Shown here: piece after piece, positions 23,030 through 32,500 of the stretch
How positions within the stretch are numbered: the first letter of the stretch is position 1
Layout of the letters: the number at the start of each line of letters is the position of its first letter
From: Aquisalinus sp.
Lineage (GTDB): Bacteria; Pseudomonadota; Alphaproteobacteria; Caulobacterales; Parvularculaceae
Assembly: GCA_022763115.1 (NCBI GenBank)
Contig: JALEGJ010000102.1
Coordinates: 1-44,064 of the forward strand
Direction of reading: 5' to 3'
Length of the DNA stretch: 44,064 nucleotides
Translations under genes and position numbers: made by a program
Notes under the pieces: model-generated
The model's input: only the letters and a program-made list of their open reading frames with translations
Database searches by the model: none
Told to the model about the DNA's origin: nothing

Positions 23030-24082
23030 ATGAGAGGCGATATATTGCTGGCCGCGATATTGGCGGCAGCTGTCAGTTATCTTATATGCCGTTTTGCCAT
23101 TTCCAGGCACTGGTTACCAAACAAGGTGGTTGCCCGCTCCAGCCACACAAAACCAACCTCGCGCGCTGGCGGCATCGCTATCATGGTCAGCTTCGCTGTG
23201 CTCGCACTCCTTTTGTCACTGTTTTCCTCAACGGTTGGCACGGACATTCTGCCTCTATTGGGTTTAAGTATGGCCGCCGCCGCCCTGGGACTGGCGGACG
23301 ACTTGTGGTCACCAAGCCCGCTCGTGAAGTTTTCTGGTCAGGCAGCGCTTGCCGTCGCGGCCACATTGCTGGTCGGTCATCTCAACACACTGCCACTGCC
23401 GCTGGTGGGAGTCGTATCACTTGGGGGGCTCGGGTTTATTATCACGATCATCTGGATCATCGCCTTCATGAATGTGTTTAATTTCATGGATGGCCTGAAC
23501 GGCATTGCAGGCGGTTGTGCCGTCATTGCCCTTGCTGCCATGACGCTTGCCTGTGCCGCATCAGAGCAGGCCTCTCTTGCCATTCTGTGTATTCTGGCAG
23601 CTGCGGCGATCTGCGGGTTTCTGGCGTTGAACCTGCCACACGGCAAAATTTTCCTTGGCGATTCCGGCAGTCACGGCATCGGTTTTTTCCTGGCCGCACT
23701 GGCGGTTAGCGCAGGCGGGATTGAGGACAGCGCCGGGTCTGTCGATGCCGTGTTTTTGCCGATTATCTTTCTCCCCTTCATACTGGACGTAACCATCACA
23801 CTCATCAATCGTGGGGTGCGCGGAGAGAAACTGCATGAGGCGCATAAGGAACATATCTACCAGCGTCTGCATCAACGCGGGTTCAGCCACTTTCAGGTTG
23901 CGGGCCTTTATATGGGCTTGTGCACGATTTCGGCTGTGATGGCATTCCTTGCACAACACCTTGCGCCGGGTCTGAAGTTTCTGGCACCGCTGGCGCTGAC
24001 AAGTTTTTTCATGGCTGGTGCGCTGATTGTTCTCTCCCGCGAGAGCACAACGGAAACTTCCTCAAGAGGCGCGCGCGACTGA
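23030..24082 (+). CDS. WecA/TagO-like undecaprenyl-phosphate sugar-1-phosphate transferase
   Basis: A polytopic membrane enzyme of 350 residues of the MraY/WecA superfamily, which moves a sugar-1-phosphate from a UDP-sugar onto a C55 lipid carrier to start glycan assembly. Key motifs are ADDLWSP, NVFNFMDGLNGIAGG, FLGDSGSHGIGF and the cytoplasmic HKEHIYQRLHQRG, whose HIYQR pattern fits WecA/WbpL types better than MraY. The ATG at 23030 begins the first helix; an ATG at 22994 inside ispE would add 12 residues. The 3' end overlaps the convergent polyprenyl synthase gene by 21 bases. Confidence 0.88.
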   Translation: MRGDILLAAILAAAVSYLICRFAISRHWLPNKVVARSSHTKPTSRAGGIAIMVSFAVLALLLSLFSSTVGTDILPLLGLSMAAAALGLADDLWSPSPLVKFSGQAALAVAATLLVGHLNTLPLPLVGVVSLGGLGFIITIIWIIAFMNVFNFMDGLNGIAGGCAVIALAAMTLACAASEQASLAILCILAAAAICGFLALNLPHGKIFLGDSGSHGIGFFLAALAVSAGGIEDSAGSVDAVFLPIIFLPFILDVTITLINRGVRGEKLHEAHKEHIYQRLHQRGFSHFQVAGLYMGLCTISAVMAFLAQHLAPGLKFLAPLALTSFFMAGALIVLSRESTTETSSRGARD

Positions 24083-25084
24083 GAGGTCGGCAAGGTCGGC
24101 CAGTGCTGTTGTGACCTTGTTCACAGGTAATTTCTCAAGAGCAGCCAAAGCATTATCTGCGTACTGACGGGCACAATCCAGTGTTCTGCTGATCGTATCA
24201 TCGCGCTGCATGTAGCCCATGGCAGTTGCAAGGTCAGCTTCGGTCTGCCGGGTCTCACCGATCGTGCGCTCCCAGAAGGCTTTTTCTTCCGGTGTCCGGG
24301 CTTCTGCGATGGCGTAGACAACCGGCAGCGTAATCTTTCCTTCGCGGAAATCATCACCCACCGTCTTGCCGAGATCCTGTTCATTACCGGCGTAATCCAG
24401 TGCGTCATCCACTAGCTGGTATGCGATTCCAAGATTGAGCCCATACTGGCGAAATGCCTGTTCCTCGCTTTCGCTGGCCCCGGCCACAACAGCCCCGGCC
24501 TGCGCTGCCGAGGCAAACAATTCCGCTGTCTTCGCTTTCACAACATCCAGATACATCTCGAATGTGGAAGCAGTGTTCTTCTGGGTCGCCAGTTGCAACA
24601 CTTCGCCTTCGGCGATAACGCAAGCAGCCTGAGAGAGAATTTGCAGCACTTTCAGACTGCCGGTTTTCACCATCAGCTCGAAAGACCGGGAGAACAGGAA
24701 GTCACCGACCAGAACGCTCTCCTTGTTTCCCCAGACGATGTTCGCTGTTTTCAGCCCACGACGCATCTTGCTGGCGTCAACCACGTCATCATGTAGCAGC
24801 GTCGCGCCATGTATGAGCTCAACGGCGGCCGCGAGGGAGATGTGATGGTTGCCGGTGTAGCCGAGTGCCTGCGCAGCAGCGAGCGTGACCACAGGGCGCA
24901 GCCGCTTGCCACCAGCATTGATGAGATGACCGGCAACTTCAGGGATAATTTTGACGGAAGACTGCATGTGATCGAGGATCGTTGTATTGACCCGTTCCAG
25001 ATCAGCGGCTGTCAACTCCCGCAGGGCCAGAACGGCACCGGTAAAATCGCGATCACGCTGAATGCTTTTCGCCGGTTCGCCCAC
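24062..25084 (-). CDS. ispB: Polyprenyl (octaprenyl-type) diphosphate synthase
   Basis: Makes the long isoprenoid tail of ubiquinone by chain elongation from FPP and IPP. The 340-residue protein has both aspartate-rich motifs, DDVVD at 99-103 with MRRG just after, and DDALD at 226-230, plus GGKRLRP at 58-64. The residues before the first motif are small or aliphatic (GATLLH), consistent with a long-chain product; the exact chain length is not shown. The start is GTG at 25084 with AAGGAG seven bases upstream. It is divergent from the S49 peptidase gene. Confidence 0.93.
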   Translation of the reverse strand: MGEPAKSIQRDRDFTGAVLALRELTAADLERVNTTILDHMQSSVKIIPEVAGHLINAGGKRLRPVVTLAAAQALGYTGNHHISLAAAVELIHGATLLHDDVVDASKMRRGLKTANIVWGNKESVLVGDFLFSRSFELMVKTGSLKVLQILSQAACVIAEGEVLQLATQKNTASTFEMYLDVVKAKTAELFASAAQAGAVVAGASESEEQAFRQYGLNLGIAYQLVDDALDYAGNEQDLGKTVGDDFREGKITLPVVYAIAEARTPEEKAFWERTIGETRQTEADLATAMGYMQRDDTISRTLDCARQYADNALAALEKLPVNKVTTALADLADLSVARAS

Positions 25085-25253
25085 CGCGAAGCTCCTTTAA
25101 TCTAACCTGTCATCTTTTTGCAGACTACCATGCAGGGCGCAATAAGCGAGATCAACACGCACCCGCAACACAGAATATGGCTGAACAGGCCGGAAAGTCA
25201 CCTGTTTTCAAAGTTTTGTTGCAGCCTGCCGCAAGCGTACCTACATCGCCAGA

Positions 25254-26123
25254 ATGACAAAATTGACCGATATCCCCCGCAACATATGGAACGCCCTGCC
25301 CTTTAGTGGCGAGCCGAAACCCCTTGTGACCCATCTGGAGTTGTCCGGTGTGATCGCGGCCTCCAGCCGCACAGGCAAAAGCCTGAACCTGCGCCGTGTC
25401 GAAAAGGCTCTTGATGAGGCTTTCTCCCCCGGCAACCTGAAAGCCGTCGCCATCAGCGTGAACTCTCCCGGGGGCTCGCCCGTGCAGTCGCGGCTTATTC
25501 TGGATCGCATACGCCTTCTTGCGAAGGAGAAAGAAGTGCCTGTACTGACCTTTGTGGAAGATGTTGGCGCGTCCGGCGGCTATATTCTCGCGATTGCCGG
25601 CGATGAAGTCTATGCTGACCCGAGTTCGATTGTCGGCTCTATTGGTGTGATTGGCGGCGGTTTCGGATTTCCGGAAGCGATTGCCAAACTGGGTATTGAG
25701 CGGCGTATCTACACGGCAGGTGAAAACAAGAGCCAGCTCGATCCCTTCCAGCCGGAAGATCCGGCAGATGTAGAGCGCCATCAGGCATTGATGGACGCGC
25801 TGCATGAGATCTTCATTGATCTGGTGAAAGAGCGGCGCGGAGAGAAACTGACCACTGAAAAAGACATCTTCAACGGCGAATACTGGCACGCGGAAGCCGC
25901 CTGCAATTATGGCCTGATTGACGAAATCGGCGAGTTGCGCAGCGTCCTGAAACGAAAATATGGCGATGAGGTGAAAATCAAGCGCATTGAAACCGATGAA
26001 CGCAGCCTCATCCAGAAGCTGTTGGCGCGAGGTGGCCCGGTTATGCCCTCCGCCCTCATAAGTGCAGATGAGGTCGTTGATACGCTTGAGACCCGAACCA
26101 CATGGTCGCGGTTCGGGCTTTAG
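25254..26123 (+). CDS. S49-family serine peptidase (SohB/SppA-like)
   Basis: A 289-residue peptidase of the signal-peptide-peptidase A superfamily. The likely catalytic dyad is S107 in VGASGGYILA and K159 in TAGENKSQLDP; NSPGG at 70-74 forms the oxyanion region, and SIVGSIGVIGGGFG follows. No N-terminal membrane helix is seen, unlike SppA, so it looks soluble or peripherally bound. The ribosome site is weak. The last codons contain an inverted repeat CCCGAACC/GGTTCGGG (26092-26117) between convergent genes that may end transcription. Confidence 0.9.
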   Translation: MTKLTDIPRNIWNALPFSGEPKPLVTHLELSGVIAASSRTGKSLNLRRVEKALDEAFSPGNLKAVAISVNSPGGSPVQSRLILDRIRLLAKEKEVPVLTFVEDVGASGGYILAIAGDEVYADPSSIVGSIGVIGGGFGFPEAIAKLGIERRIYTAGENKSQLDPFQPEDPADVERHQALMDALHEIFIDLVKERRGEKLTTEKDIFNGEYWHAEAACNYGLIDEIGELRSVLKRKYGDEVKIKRIETDERSLIQKLLARGGPVMPSALISADEVVDTLETRTTWSRFGL

Positions 26124-26132
26124 GGTCTATCC

Positions 26133-26576
26133 TCAGTCCAGCGGCGGAATGCGCAGGACCTGACCTGGATAAATCTTGTCCGGATCAGACAGGAGCGGTT
26201 TGTTTGCTTCGAAAATTTGCGGATACTTCATGGCATCGCCGTAAAATTCCTTCGCAATTTTCGAGAGGGTGTCGCCGGATTTAACCTCATACATTTTCGC
26301 TTCCGGCGCCGCTTCAGCGACTTCGATCTTTGATTCGACTTCTTCGACGCCGGCGTTGTTGCCGGCCGCGATGATTGCCTTTTCTGCGTCGGCCTGGGTC
26401 TTCGCCTTGCCGCTAATGACAACCTTGCCCTCTTCCTTTTCCTCGACATTGATCTCCTCGACATCGAGTTCTTTCACTTTATCGTCCTTTGAAAACTTGT
26501 CCTTAATGGCATCCGCGATATTGCCGCCAACATTGCGCAGGGCATCGCCTGCGGCCTTTGGAAATTTGAAAAACAT
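26133..26576 (-). CDS. kbp: Kbp-like BON-LysM protein
   Basis: A 147-residue protein with an N-terminal segment like E. coli Kbp (YgaU), a BON domain (about 45-88) and a LysM domain (about 95-145: YEVKSGDTLSKIAKEFYGDAMKYPQIFEANKP and DPDKIYPGQVLRIP). Kbp is a cytoplasmic potassium-binding protein in E. coli; the close match of length and both domains suggests the same role, though the K+ ligands cannot be verified here. The start at 26576 has GAGGAG upstream; the ATG at 26603 lies before it. Confidence 0.9.
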   Translation of the reverse strand: MFFKFPKAAGDALRNVGGNIADAIKDKFSKDDKVKELDVEEINVEEKEEGKVVISGKAKTQADAEKAIIAAGNNAGVEEVESKIEVAEAAPEAKMYEVKSGDTLSKIAKEFYGDAMKYPQIFEANKPLLSDPDKIYPGQVLRIPPLD

Positions 26577-26766
26577 CTGCTTCTCCTCGTGATGTGCGGG
26601 CAAGAGCTACTTTTAAGCTCTGCCTGATAAAATCATGGCCTGTTCGGAAAAAAACAGCAACGCAGGACAATCAAGTGGCATAGTATCACTTGCCACAGTT
26701 TAATTCTCCGTGACTGGTACTGCCGCGGTAAAAATGGTACATACGGCTGGTAAGGAGATTTGAAGC

Positions 26767-26976
26767 ATGTCCGCCATCACCACGATCATAGCTACCGCCG
26801 CCGCGACACTTGGCGCCGCTGCTGCCGTCCGCCATGTGCGCAAACGTATCGGCAAGGTCGAGGATGTTCTGCGTGACGCCCGACGCAAAGCCGAAGGCAA
26901 GGTCGACAAGGACGTGCTTGAGTTTGAGAAAAACCCGGAAACCGGCACGTATGTCGCGAAGGATGGGCAAACCTGA
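26767..26976 (+). CDS. Hypothetical small protein, 69 aa
   Basis: A short protein with a hydrophobic alanine-rich N-terminal helix (residues 3-21) and a basic then acidic helical tail (HVRKRIGKVEDVLRDARRKAEGKVDKDVLEFE). AAGGAG eight bases before the ATG supports it as a real gene. It may be a single-pass membrane protein with a cytoplasmic tail. The family is not recognised. It is divergent from kbp. Confidence 0.72.
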   Translation: MSAITTIIATAAATLGAAAAVRHVRKRIGKVEDVLRDARRKAEGKVDKDVLEFEKNPETGTYVAKDGQT

Positions 26977-27076
26977 CCTGACAACAAGAATTTCTGTTGC
27001 ACAGATTTCTTTTGCACTTACCGGGCGCGCACTCTAGGTTCGCTCAACTACAAACAAGCAAAAATCAAGCCCGGGA

Positions 27077-27598
27077 ATGAGTGAAACGCTCCCGCCGCCC
27101 AACGGTCGGCAAATCGCCTTTATTGATCTGGAAGCCTCCGGCCTTGGCCCAAAATCCTGGCCTATCGAGGTCGGCTGGGGATTTCATGGCTGGCCGGCCC
27201 GGTCGATGCTGGTGAAGCCACATGCCTCATGGTCACTGGAGGCCTGGGAAAAAACAGCGGAAGAATTGCACAGGATTTCTCCTGATACGCTGGTGCGTCA
27301 GGGTACTGCGCCACTGGAAGTCGCGCTGGTACTGAACGCGGCCTTTGCCAATGCGGATGTTTATTCCGATGCACCCAGTTTTGACGGTTTCTGGCTTTAC
27401 CGCCTGTATGAAGCTGCCGGGGTACGGGCAAATTTCAGATTGTATAACATTGCTTCCCTCATCGGTACCGTGACGGATGCGACGCCGGAAGACCTCTTTG
27501 CCCGGGCGAATGAACGCGAGCCGCATACGCATCGCGCCGAGCAGGATGTCCGCCAACTACAGCTTGTTTACGAACTGGCCTTGCAGGAAAGCCGATGA
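27077..27598 (+). CDS. DnaQ-like 3'-5' exonuclease
   Basis: A 173-residue exonuclease of the DEDD/RNase H-like superfamily. The first motif FIDLEASGL gives D17 and E19, a middle aspartate lies in YSDAPSFDGFWL, and the last motif HRAEQDV near residue 155 supplies His and Asp of the DEDDh type. It is a compact stand-alone domain, so its substrate (DNA or RNA ends) cannot be told. It overlaps the next gene by 4 bases (ATGA), so the pair is an operon. Confidence 0.82.
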   Translation: MSETLPPPNGRQIAFIDLEASGLGPKSWPIEVGWGFHGWPARSMLVKPHASWSLEAWEKTAEELHRISPDTLVRQGTAPLEVALVLNAAFANADVYSDAPSFDGFWLYRLYEAAGVRANFRLYNIASLIGTVTDATPEDLFARANEREPHTHRAEQDVRQLQLVYELALQESR

Positions 27599-28482
27599 CT
27601 GCCCCCAGCCATGAGACCACGCCGCTGGAGGCACGAGGCGGAATGCTCGCGCTGAGGCGCTGGCCTGATCCCGGAAAACCTCCCTTGCTGTTTGTCCATG
27701 CGACAGGCATGTGCGCCAGCGCCTACAAACAGTTTCTTGCTCCGCTAGCGGAGCAATACGACATCACCGCCCCTGACATGCGTGGCCACGGGCTGACTGA
27801 CCTGCCTGCCGATCCATCTACCTTGCGCAGCTGGCATATATACGCCGAAGATCTGGAACAATATCTGCTCTCGCAACCTCAACCCGAGGATGGCTGGCGA
27901 CTGATGGGACACTCCATGGGCGCCGCGACCAGCCTGCTTGTTGCCGCAAGAAGCAAGATCCAGGTTGCAAGTCTGCTCCTGATCGAGCCGGTGATCATAC
28001 CCGACTGGACCCGGCTGATTGCCATGTCACCCCTGCAGCCCCTTCTGCGCAACTGGTTCCCCATTGCCCGGCAAGCCGCGCAACGCAGGGCAGACTGGCC
28101 AGATCGTGAAACTGCCGTTGCAACATATGGACGCAAAGGGTTTTTTCGCAGTTGGGCACCAGGCGTGCTGGACGACTATCTCGAGGATGGTCTGAAGGCG
28201 GGTCGTGAAGGGATGACGCTCTCTTGTGCACCTGCCTGGGAAAGTGCGACTTTCGCCGCCCAAGGACAGAATGTCTGGCGGGCTTTCGATACGGTTTTGC
28301 AAAATGGGGTAACCCGCGTTCATGTTTTTGTCGCAGAACATGCCTCCACCGTGATGACCTCGGCACGGGCAAGACTGGAGAAACGCCAGATCAATACAAG
28401 TTTCCTCCCCGGCACCAGTCACCTTGTGCCCATGGAACAGCCAGAGACGTTAGCTGCTCTTGTTGCAGAGCAGCTTGCCTGA
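27595..28482 (+). CDS. Alpha/beta-hydrolase fold protein
   Basis: A 295-residue hydrolase. The oxyanion HATG lies at 35-38, the nucleophile S107 in GHSMGA, an aspartate follows DMRGHGLTD, and the catalytic histidine is likely in GTSHLVPMEQP near the C-terminus. The substrate is unknown; esterase, lipase or C-C hydrolase activity are all possible. No signal peptide is seen. Confidence 0.88.
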   Translation: MTAPSHETTPLEARGGMLALRRWPDPGKPPLLFVHATGMCASAYKQFLAPLAEQYDITAPDMRGHGLTDLPADPSTLRSWHIYAEDLEQYLLSQPQPEDGWRLMGHSMGAATSLLVAARSKIQVASLLLIEPVIIPDWTRLIAMSPLQPLLRNWFPIARQAAQRRADWPDRETAVATYGRKGFFRSWAPGVLDDYLEDGLKAGREGMTLSCAPAWESATFAAQGQNVWRAFDTVLQNGVTRVHVFVAEHASTVMTSARARLEKRQINTSFLPGTSHLVPMEQPETLAALVAEQLA

Positions 28483-28603
28483 ATACAGGGAACCATTTGC
28501 GCCTGACCAGAATATGAGAAAAAGTTGGACGCAAGTTTGCTTTTTGCTAAGAGCCAGCGACATACAATAACCGGCTGAAACAGCTTTATCGGAGAAGAAA
28601 CCC

Positions 28604-29404
28604 ATGAGTGAAGTGCCCCCAGTGGCTGATACCCCGCAGATCGAAGGCAAAATGTTCCTGTTCCGCAAGCCGGAATTGCTGACGAAAGAAGCCCACGGCT
28701 CAATGGGTGTCAAACGCCCGAAGCGTCCGTTTGCCTTCTGTGAAGGCGTTCGCGCTGTGCCTTTGACCGTGACTGAAATCCCAATGGCACAGAAGCATTA
28801 TCCAATCATTTTTGCTGATGAGAAAAACCCGATGCCAATGGCCGTTGTTGGCCTTATTGATGACATCAACCTGTTTGTCGATGACAAGGGCGAGTGGGAG
28901 CAGAACTGCTATATTCCCGGATATATTCGCCGCTACCCATTCGCACTTGCTAGCGACCAGAATTCGGAGCGTATGGCGATTGTCGTGGATGTGGAATATG
29001 AAGGCATCACCAAAAAGCCTGACGCCAAATTCTTCGAAAATGACGAGCCTTCAGACGAAACCAAGCGTGTAATGGAATACTGTTCCAACTACGAACGTGA
29101 CCGCATCAATACCCAGCAATTTGCACAAGCACTTGCCGAGCATGATCTATTGGCAACTCAAGTAGCCCAGTTCACTCCTGATGGTGGCGATCCAAGACCT
29201 TTCGCACAATATATCGGCGTAGAAGAAAAACGGCTGACACAGCTTACAGATGACAAGTATCTGGAATTGCGAAAATCCAACCTGCTGCCACTTCTGTACG
29301 CACAACTGATGTCTATGGCGAACTGGCGGACAATCATGGATCGCCGGATTCGTCGTCATGGTCTCGACGAGTCTGATTTCCTGCAGCCCGTAACGAAACA
29401 GTAG
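28604..29404 (+). CDS. SapC family protein
   Basis: A 266-residue member of the SapC family (named after a Campylobacter S-layer-linked gene), widespread in proteobacteria without an assigned biochemical role. Typical features are the YPIIFADEKNPMPMAVVGL and WEQNCYIPGYIRRYPFALA segments. No signal peptide is visible. GGAGAAG precedes the ATG, and a strong terminator follows 23 bases after the stop, so it is monocistronic. Confidence 0.88.
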   Translation: MSEVPPVADTPQIEGKMFLFRKPELLTKEAHGSMGVKRPKRPFAFCEGVRAVPLTVTEIPMAQKHYPIIFADEKNPMPMAVVGLIDDINLFVDDKGEWEQNCYIPGYIRRYPFALASDQNSERMAIVVDVEYEGITKKPDAKFFENDEPSDETKRVMEYCSNYERDRINTQQFAQALAEHDLLATQVAQFTPDGGDPRPFAQYIGVEEKRLTQLTDDKYLELRKSNLLPLLYAQLMSMANWRTIMDRRIRRHGLDESDFLQPVTKQ

Positions 29405-29426
29405 CCTCCAGACACATTTTATTTTA

Positions 29427-29456
29427 AGGTCGTACCCGCAAAGGTGCGGCCTTTTT
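29427..29456 (+). terminator. Rho-independent terminator of the SapC gene
   Basis: A 10-bp stem (AGGTCGTACC with GGTGCGGCCT, two G-U pairs) and a 6-nt loop, followed by TTTTT. Confidence 0.88.
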
Positions 29457-29537
29457 CATGTCATAACAACACTGCGAGGCTTGCCGCTTGTCTATGGCCT
29501 TCTGTGCGTGTTTGCGCCACATACGCTTGAAATAAAC

Positions 29538-31736
29538 ATGGATAGCGCAATGCAGCGGTTTTCTCTTTTCCTGGTTCTTATAATTACAGCCCTATCGTTG
29601 GCTGTATCCTCCGGCGCACGCGCGCAGGCCGTTTCTTCTGAGGTCACCACCGGCAACGCCGTCAGTCAGTTTTTCAGCGAAAAAGCCGGGATTGCGCCGG
29701 GGGAGACTATTCTTTTGGGCTTTCACCAGAAGCTGCGCGAGGGCTGGCATGTTTACTGGGTGAACCCCGGCGAGTCCGGCCTGCCGCTGGATTTGCGCTG
29801 GACTTCGCCTGAGGGCTTTCTGACCAGCGAGCCGCTCTATCCCCTGCCGCATCGCCTGCCGCTTGAGACACTTGTGAATTACGGCCATGAAGGCGAGCCG
29901 ACATTTCTCGTCGAATTGACCGCGCCGGAAACGGCGGAGCCGGGCACCATTGCCGAATTTCAGATCAAGGCCACATGGCTGATCTGTGCTGATATCTGTA
30001 TCCCTGAAAGCGGGGACTTTACCCTCAGTATCCCGGTCGTGGCAGAGCCGGCAGGACCGGACCCTAAGGGCTTCCCGATTATTGAGAATGCGAAACTGGA
30101 TCAACCCGTTGAAGCTGATTTCACAGCTGGCGTATTTGATTTTGACGGCAGGCCCGTCCTCCATCTTGATACAGACCAGTTCGATGACAATAGCGACATC
30201 CATTATTTCCCTTATATCGTCGATATGGTCGACGCGTCCGGCCCGGAAGATGTCACCAGTGCCAGTGAGGGGCTGAGCATCTCATTTGATGCCGGGTTTA
30301 TGTATGATCCGGCAGAGATAGAAAACCTCGATGGTGTGCTGACAGTCGGCAAGGGCCGGTCGATCCGGGGCTATGTCATTTCTGCGCCAAAGCGCGCGAC
30401 ACCGGATGACGCTGCAACGAGACTGGCCGCGACCAGTCCGGCACCTGCAACCCTTGAACTATCATCTGATACGGCGACGCCTGCACCGGCCCAGCAACCT
30501 GCGCCAGGCTTGTTTGGTATTCTCTGGCTGGCATTTCTTGGCGGCATCATTCTCAATATCATGCCATGTGTCTTCCCGGTCGTTTTCCTGAAAGCAGCAC
30601 ATCTCGCAAAAGCAGCACATGAAGAACGAGCTGCCATTCGGTTGCAGGGACTGTTCTATACGCTTGGTATTCTGATTACTTTTGTAGCACTTGCAGGCGT
30701 CTTGATAGCCCTGCGCGCCGGTGGCGAGCAGATTGGCTGGGGCTTCCACTTGCAATCCCCGATCGTGGTCTCATTATTCGCGGTCGTCATTTTCCTTGTC
30801 GGGCTAAATCTCGCCGGCCTTTTCGAGATTGGTACAAGCCTGCAGGGCGTCGGCAATGATCTGGCGGGCAAAGGCGGCAACTCTGGCGCATTCTTTACGG
30901 GGCTTCTTGCCGTTGCCGTCGCGGCACCGTGTATCGGACCGTTTCTGGGTGTGCCGGTCGGTTTTGCCCTGACCCAGCCAGCAGTAATTGGCCTTGCGGT
31001 TTTTGCCGTGATGGGATTGGGTCTTGCCCTGCCCTATCTGCTGATTTCGCTGATACCAGGCCTTGCCACTCTGTTACCCAAGCCGGGAGCGTGGATGGAA
31101 ACATTCAAGCAAGTACTGTCTTTCGCGATGTTCGCGACCCTGATCTGGCTGATCTGGACCCTGACCCTGCAGGCAGGCCCTGACGGCCTTGTGCTGCTGT
31201 TGATTGCACTTCTGTCAATAGGCTTCGCGGCCTGGGCTTTCGGGCGCAGCCAGAAAACGCGAGGCGGCTGGGTTTCGAGAGGACTTGCTGCGGTCTCCAT
31301 CATTGCCGCTTTTGTCATCATCAGTGACATTGAGCCGCAAAAACAGACCGCCTTGTCCACCAACGCAACACCCGGCGAAGGTGATCTGACGGAACTGCCA
31401 ACAGCAATTTTCAGCCAAACGACGCTGGAAGAGTACCGCGCTAACGGTACGCCCGTCTTTATCGATTTTACGGCTGCCTGGTGTGTGACCTGCCAATTCA
31501 ACAAGCAGCGGGTACTCACCAAACCTCCGGTCGTCAAAGCCTTTCATGAAAAAGGTGTCATCTATATGGTGGCTGATTGGACCCTGCAGGACCCGGAAAT
31601 CACGCAAGCCCTTGAAGAACAAGGCAGATCCGGCGTGCCGCTGTATCTTTTCTACGCACCGGGTGCAGAACAGCCGGACGTGCTCCCGCAAATGTTATCC
31701 ATCGACCTGATGCTGGAGACCTTCTCTGGGCTATAA
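29538..31736 (+). CDS. DsbD-like thiol:disulfide interchange protein
   Basis: Membrane reductase of about 732 residues that carries electrons from cytoplasmic thioredoxin to periplasmic thiols. The order is signal peptide; a periplasmic DsbD-alpha/ScsB-like domain with WLICADICIPESG; an eight-helix core with the paired redox cysteines in GGIILNIMPCVFPVVFL and VAVAAPCIGPFLG; and a C-terminal thioredoxin domain with CVTC at 649-652 (AAWCVTCQFNKQ). The architecture fits the ScsB/DsbD-like group. The ATG at 29538 is preferred because it directly precedes the signal peptide; ATG 29550 is also possible. A redoxin gene follows 27 bases on, a likely client. Confidence 0.9.
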   Translation: MDSAMQRFSLFLVLIITALSLAVSSGARAQAVSSEVTTGNAVSQFFSEKAGIAPGETILLGFHQKLREGWHVYWVNPGESGLPLDLRWTSPEGFLTSEPLYPLPHRLPLETLVNYGHEGEPTFLVELTAPETAEPGTIAEFQIKATWLICADICIPESGDFTLSIPVVAEPAGPDPKGFPIIENAKLDQPVEADFTAGVFDFDGRPVLHLDTDQFDDNSDIHYFPYIVDMVDASGPEDVTSASEGLSISFDAGFMYDPAEIENLDGVLTVGKGRSIRGYVISAPKRATPDDAATRLAATSPAPATLELSSDTATPAPAQQPAPGLFGILWLAFLGGIILNIMPCVFPVVFLKAAHLAKAAHEERAAIRLQGLFYTLGILITFVALAGVLIALRAGGEQIGWGFHLQSPIVVSLFAVVIFLVGLNLAGLFEIGTSLQGVGNDLAGKGGNSGAFFTGLLAVAVAAPCIGPFLGVPVGFALTQPAVIGLAVFAVMGLGLALPYLLISLIPGLATLLPKPGAWMETFKQVLSFAMFATLIWLIWTLTLQAGPDGLVLLLIALLSIGFAAWAFGRSQKTRGGWVSRGLAAVSIIAAFVIISDIEPQKQTALSTNATPGEGDLTELPTAIFSQTTLEEYRANGTPVFIDFTAAWCVTCQFNKQRVLTKPPVVKAFHEKGVIYMVADWTLQDPEITQALEEQGRSGVPLYLFYAPGAEQPDVLPQMLSIDLMLETFSGL

Positions 31737-31763
31737 TGCACCCCATCGAAACAGGAGTTCCCG

Positions 31764-32372
31764 ATGAAAACCATTGCTTTTACCCTTGGCCTCACAGCTT
31801 TGGCTGCGTTCGCCCCGGCCAGCGCCACACCAACCGTAGGCGAAGCCATGCCTGCTTTTGACGAAGTTTCAATAGACGGCGTTGCCCTGAATAATGAAAC
31901 GCTTGCTGATACTGTCTACGTGCTTGAGTGGACAAACCATGACTGCCCATTTGTGCGCAAGCACTATGATGCCGAGCGCGCCAACATGCAGAATACGCAA
32001 GGCGCCGCCGTAGATGCAGGAGCCGTATGGATCACCGTTATCTCGTCCGCGCCGGGCAAACAGGGTCACGTGAGCGCCGATCAGGCCCGCGAACTGACAA
32101 CGTCTCGCGGTGCGAAACCAACCCACATTATCCTCGATGAAGATGGCAATATGGGCAAAGCATTCGATGCCAAGACAACGCCGCATATGTATGTCGCTGA
32201 CCGCACGGGCACCCTGCGCTATGCTGGTGCGATTGACTCAATCCGCTCTGCCGACCCCGCTGACATTGATACGGCGGATAATTATGTTCTGGCAGCCGTG
32301 AACAGCGTTGTCGCCGGCCAGGAAGTCGTCAACAAGCAAAGCACACCTTATGGCTGCGCTGTGAAATACTGA
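31764..32372 (+). CDS. Secreted redoxin-domain (thioredoxin-fold) protein
   Basis: A 202-residue periplasmic protein with a signal peptide (cleavage near SAT) and a redoxin/AhpC-like fold. WTNHDCPFVRKHY gives a single active cysteine in a DCPF context, so it is not a CXXC thioredoxin; it could act as a thiol peroxidase or as a carrier reduced by the DsbD-like protein encoded upstream. A second cysteine is near the C-terminus (YGCAVKY) and may resolve the first. AGGAG precedes the ATG; a strong terminator follows. Confidence 0.82.
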   Translation: MKTIAFTLGLTALAAFAPASATPTVGEAMPAFDEVSIDGVALNNETLADTVYVLEWTNHDCPFVRKHYDAERANMQNTQGAAVDAGAVWITVISSAPGKQGHVSADQARELTTSRGAKPTHIILDEDGNMGKAFDAKTTPHMYVADRTGTLRYAGAIDSIRSADPADIDTADNYVLAAVNSVVAGQEVVNKQSTPYGCAVKY

Positions 32373-32401
32373 TAACGATCTGACCGGATCAGAAATGACA
32401 G

Positions 32402-32428
32402 ACCCCGGCCATGATGCCGGGGTTTTTT
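32402..32428 (+). terminator. Rho-independent terminator
   Basis: Stem ACCCCGGC/GCCGGGGT with a 6-nt loop followed by TTTTTT, ending the DsbD-like/redoxin unit. Confidence 0.9.
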
Positions 32429-32500
32429 ATATTTTGTGACGCACCACGCCCCTGTATATCTCATTGAAATAACCAAGCTGCCCAGAACAAAGGCCAGAAA

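Noticed and set aside
26092-26117. Inverted repeat CCCGAACC/GGTTCGGG as a terminator of the S49 peptidase gene
   Set aside because: It lies inside the coding region and only CTTT follows, so I do not list it as a terminator feature.
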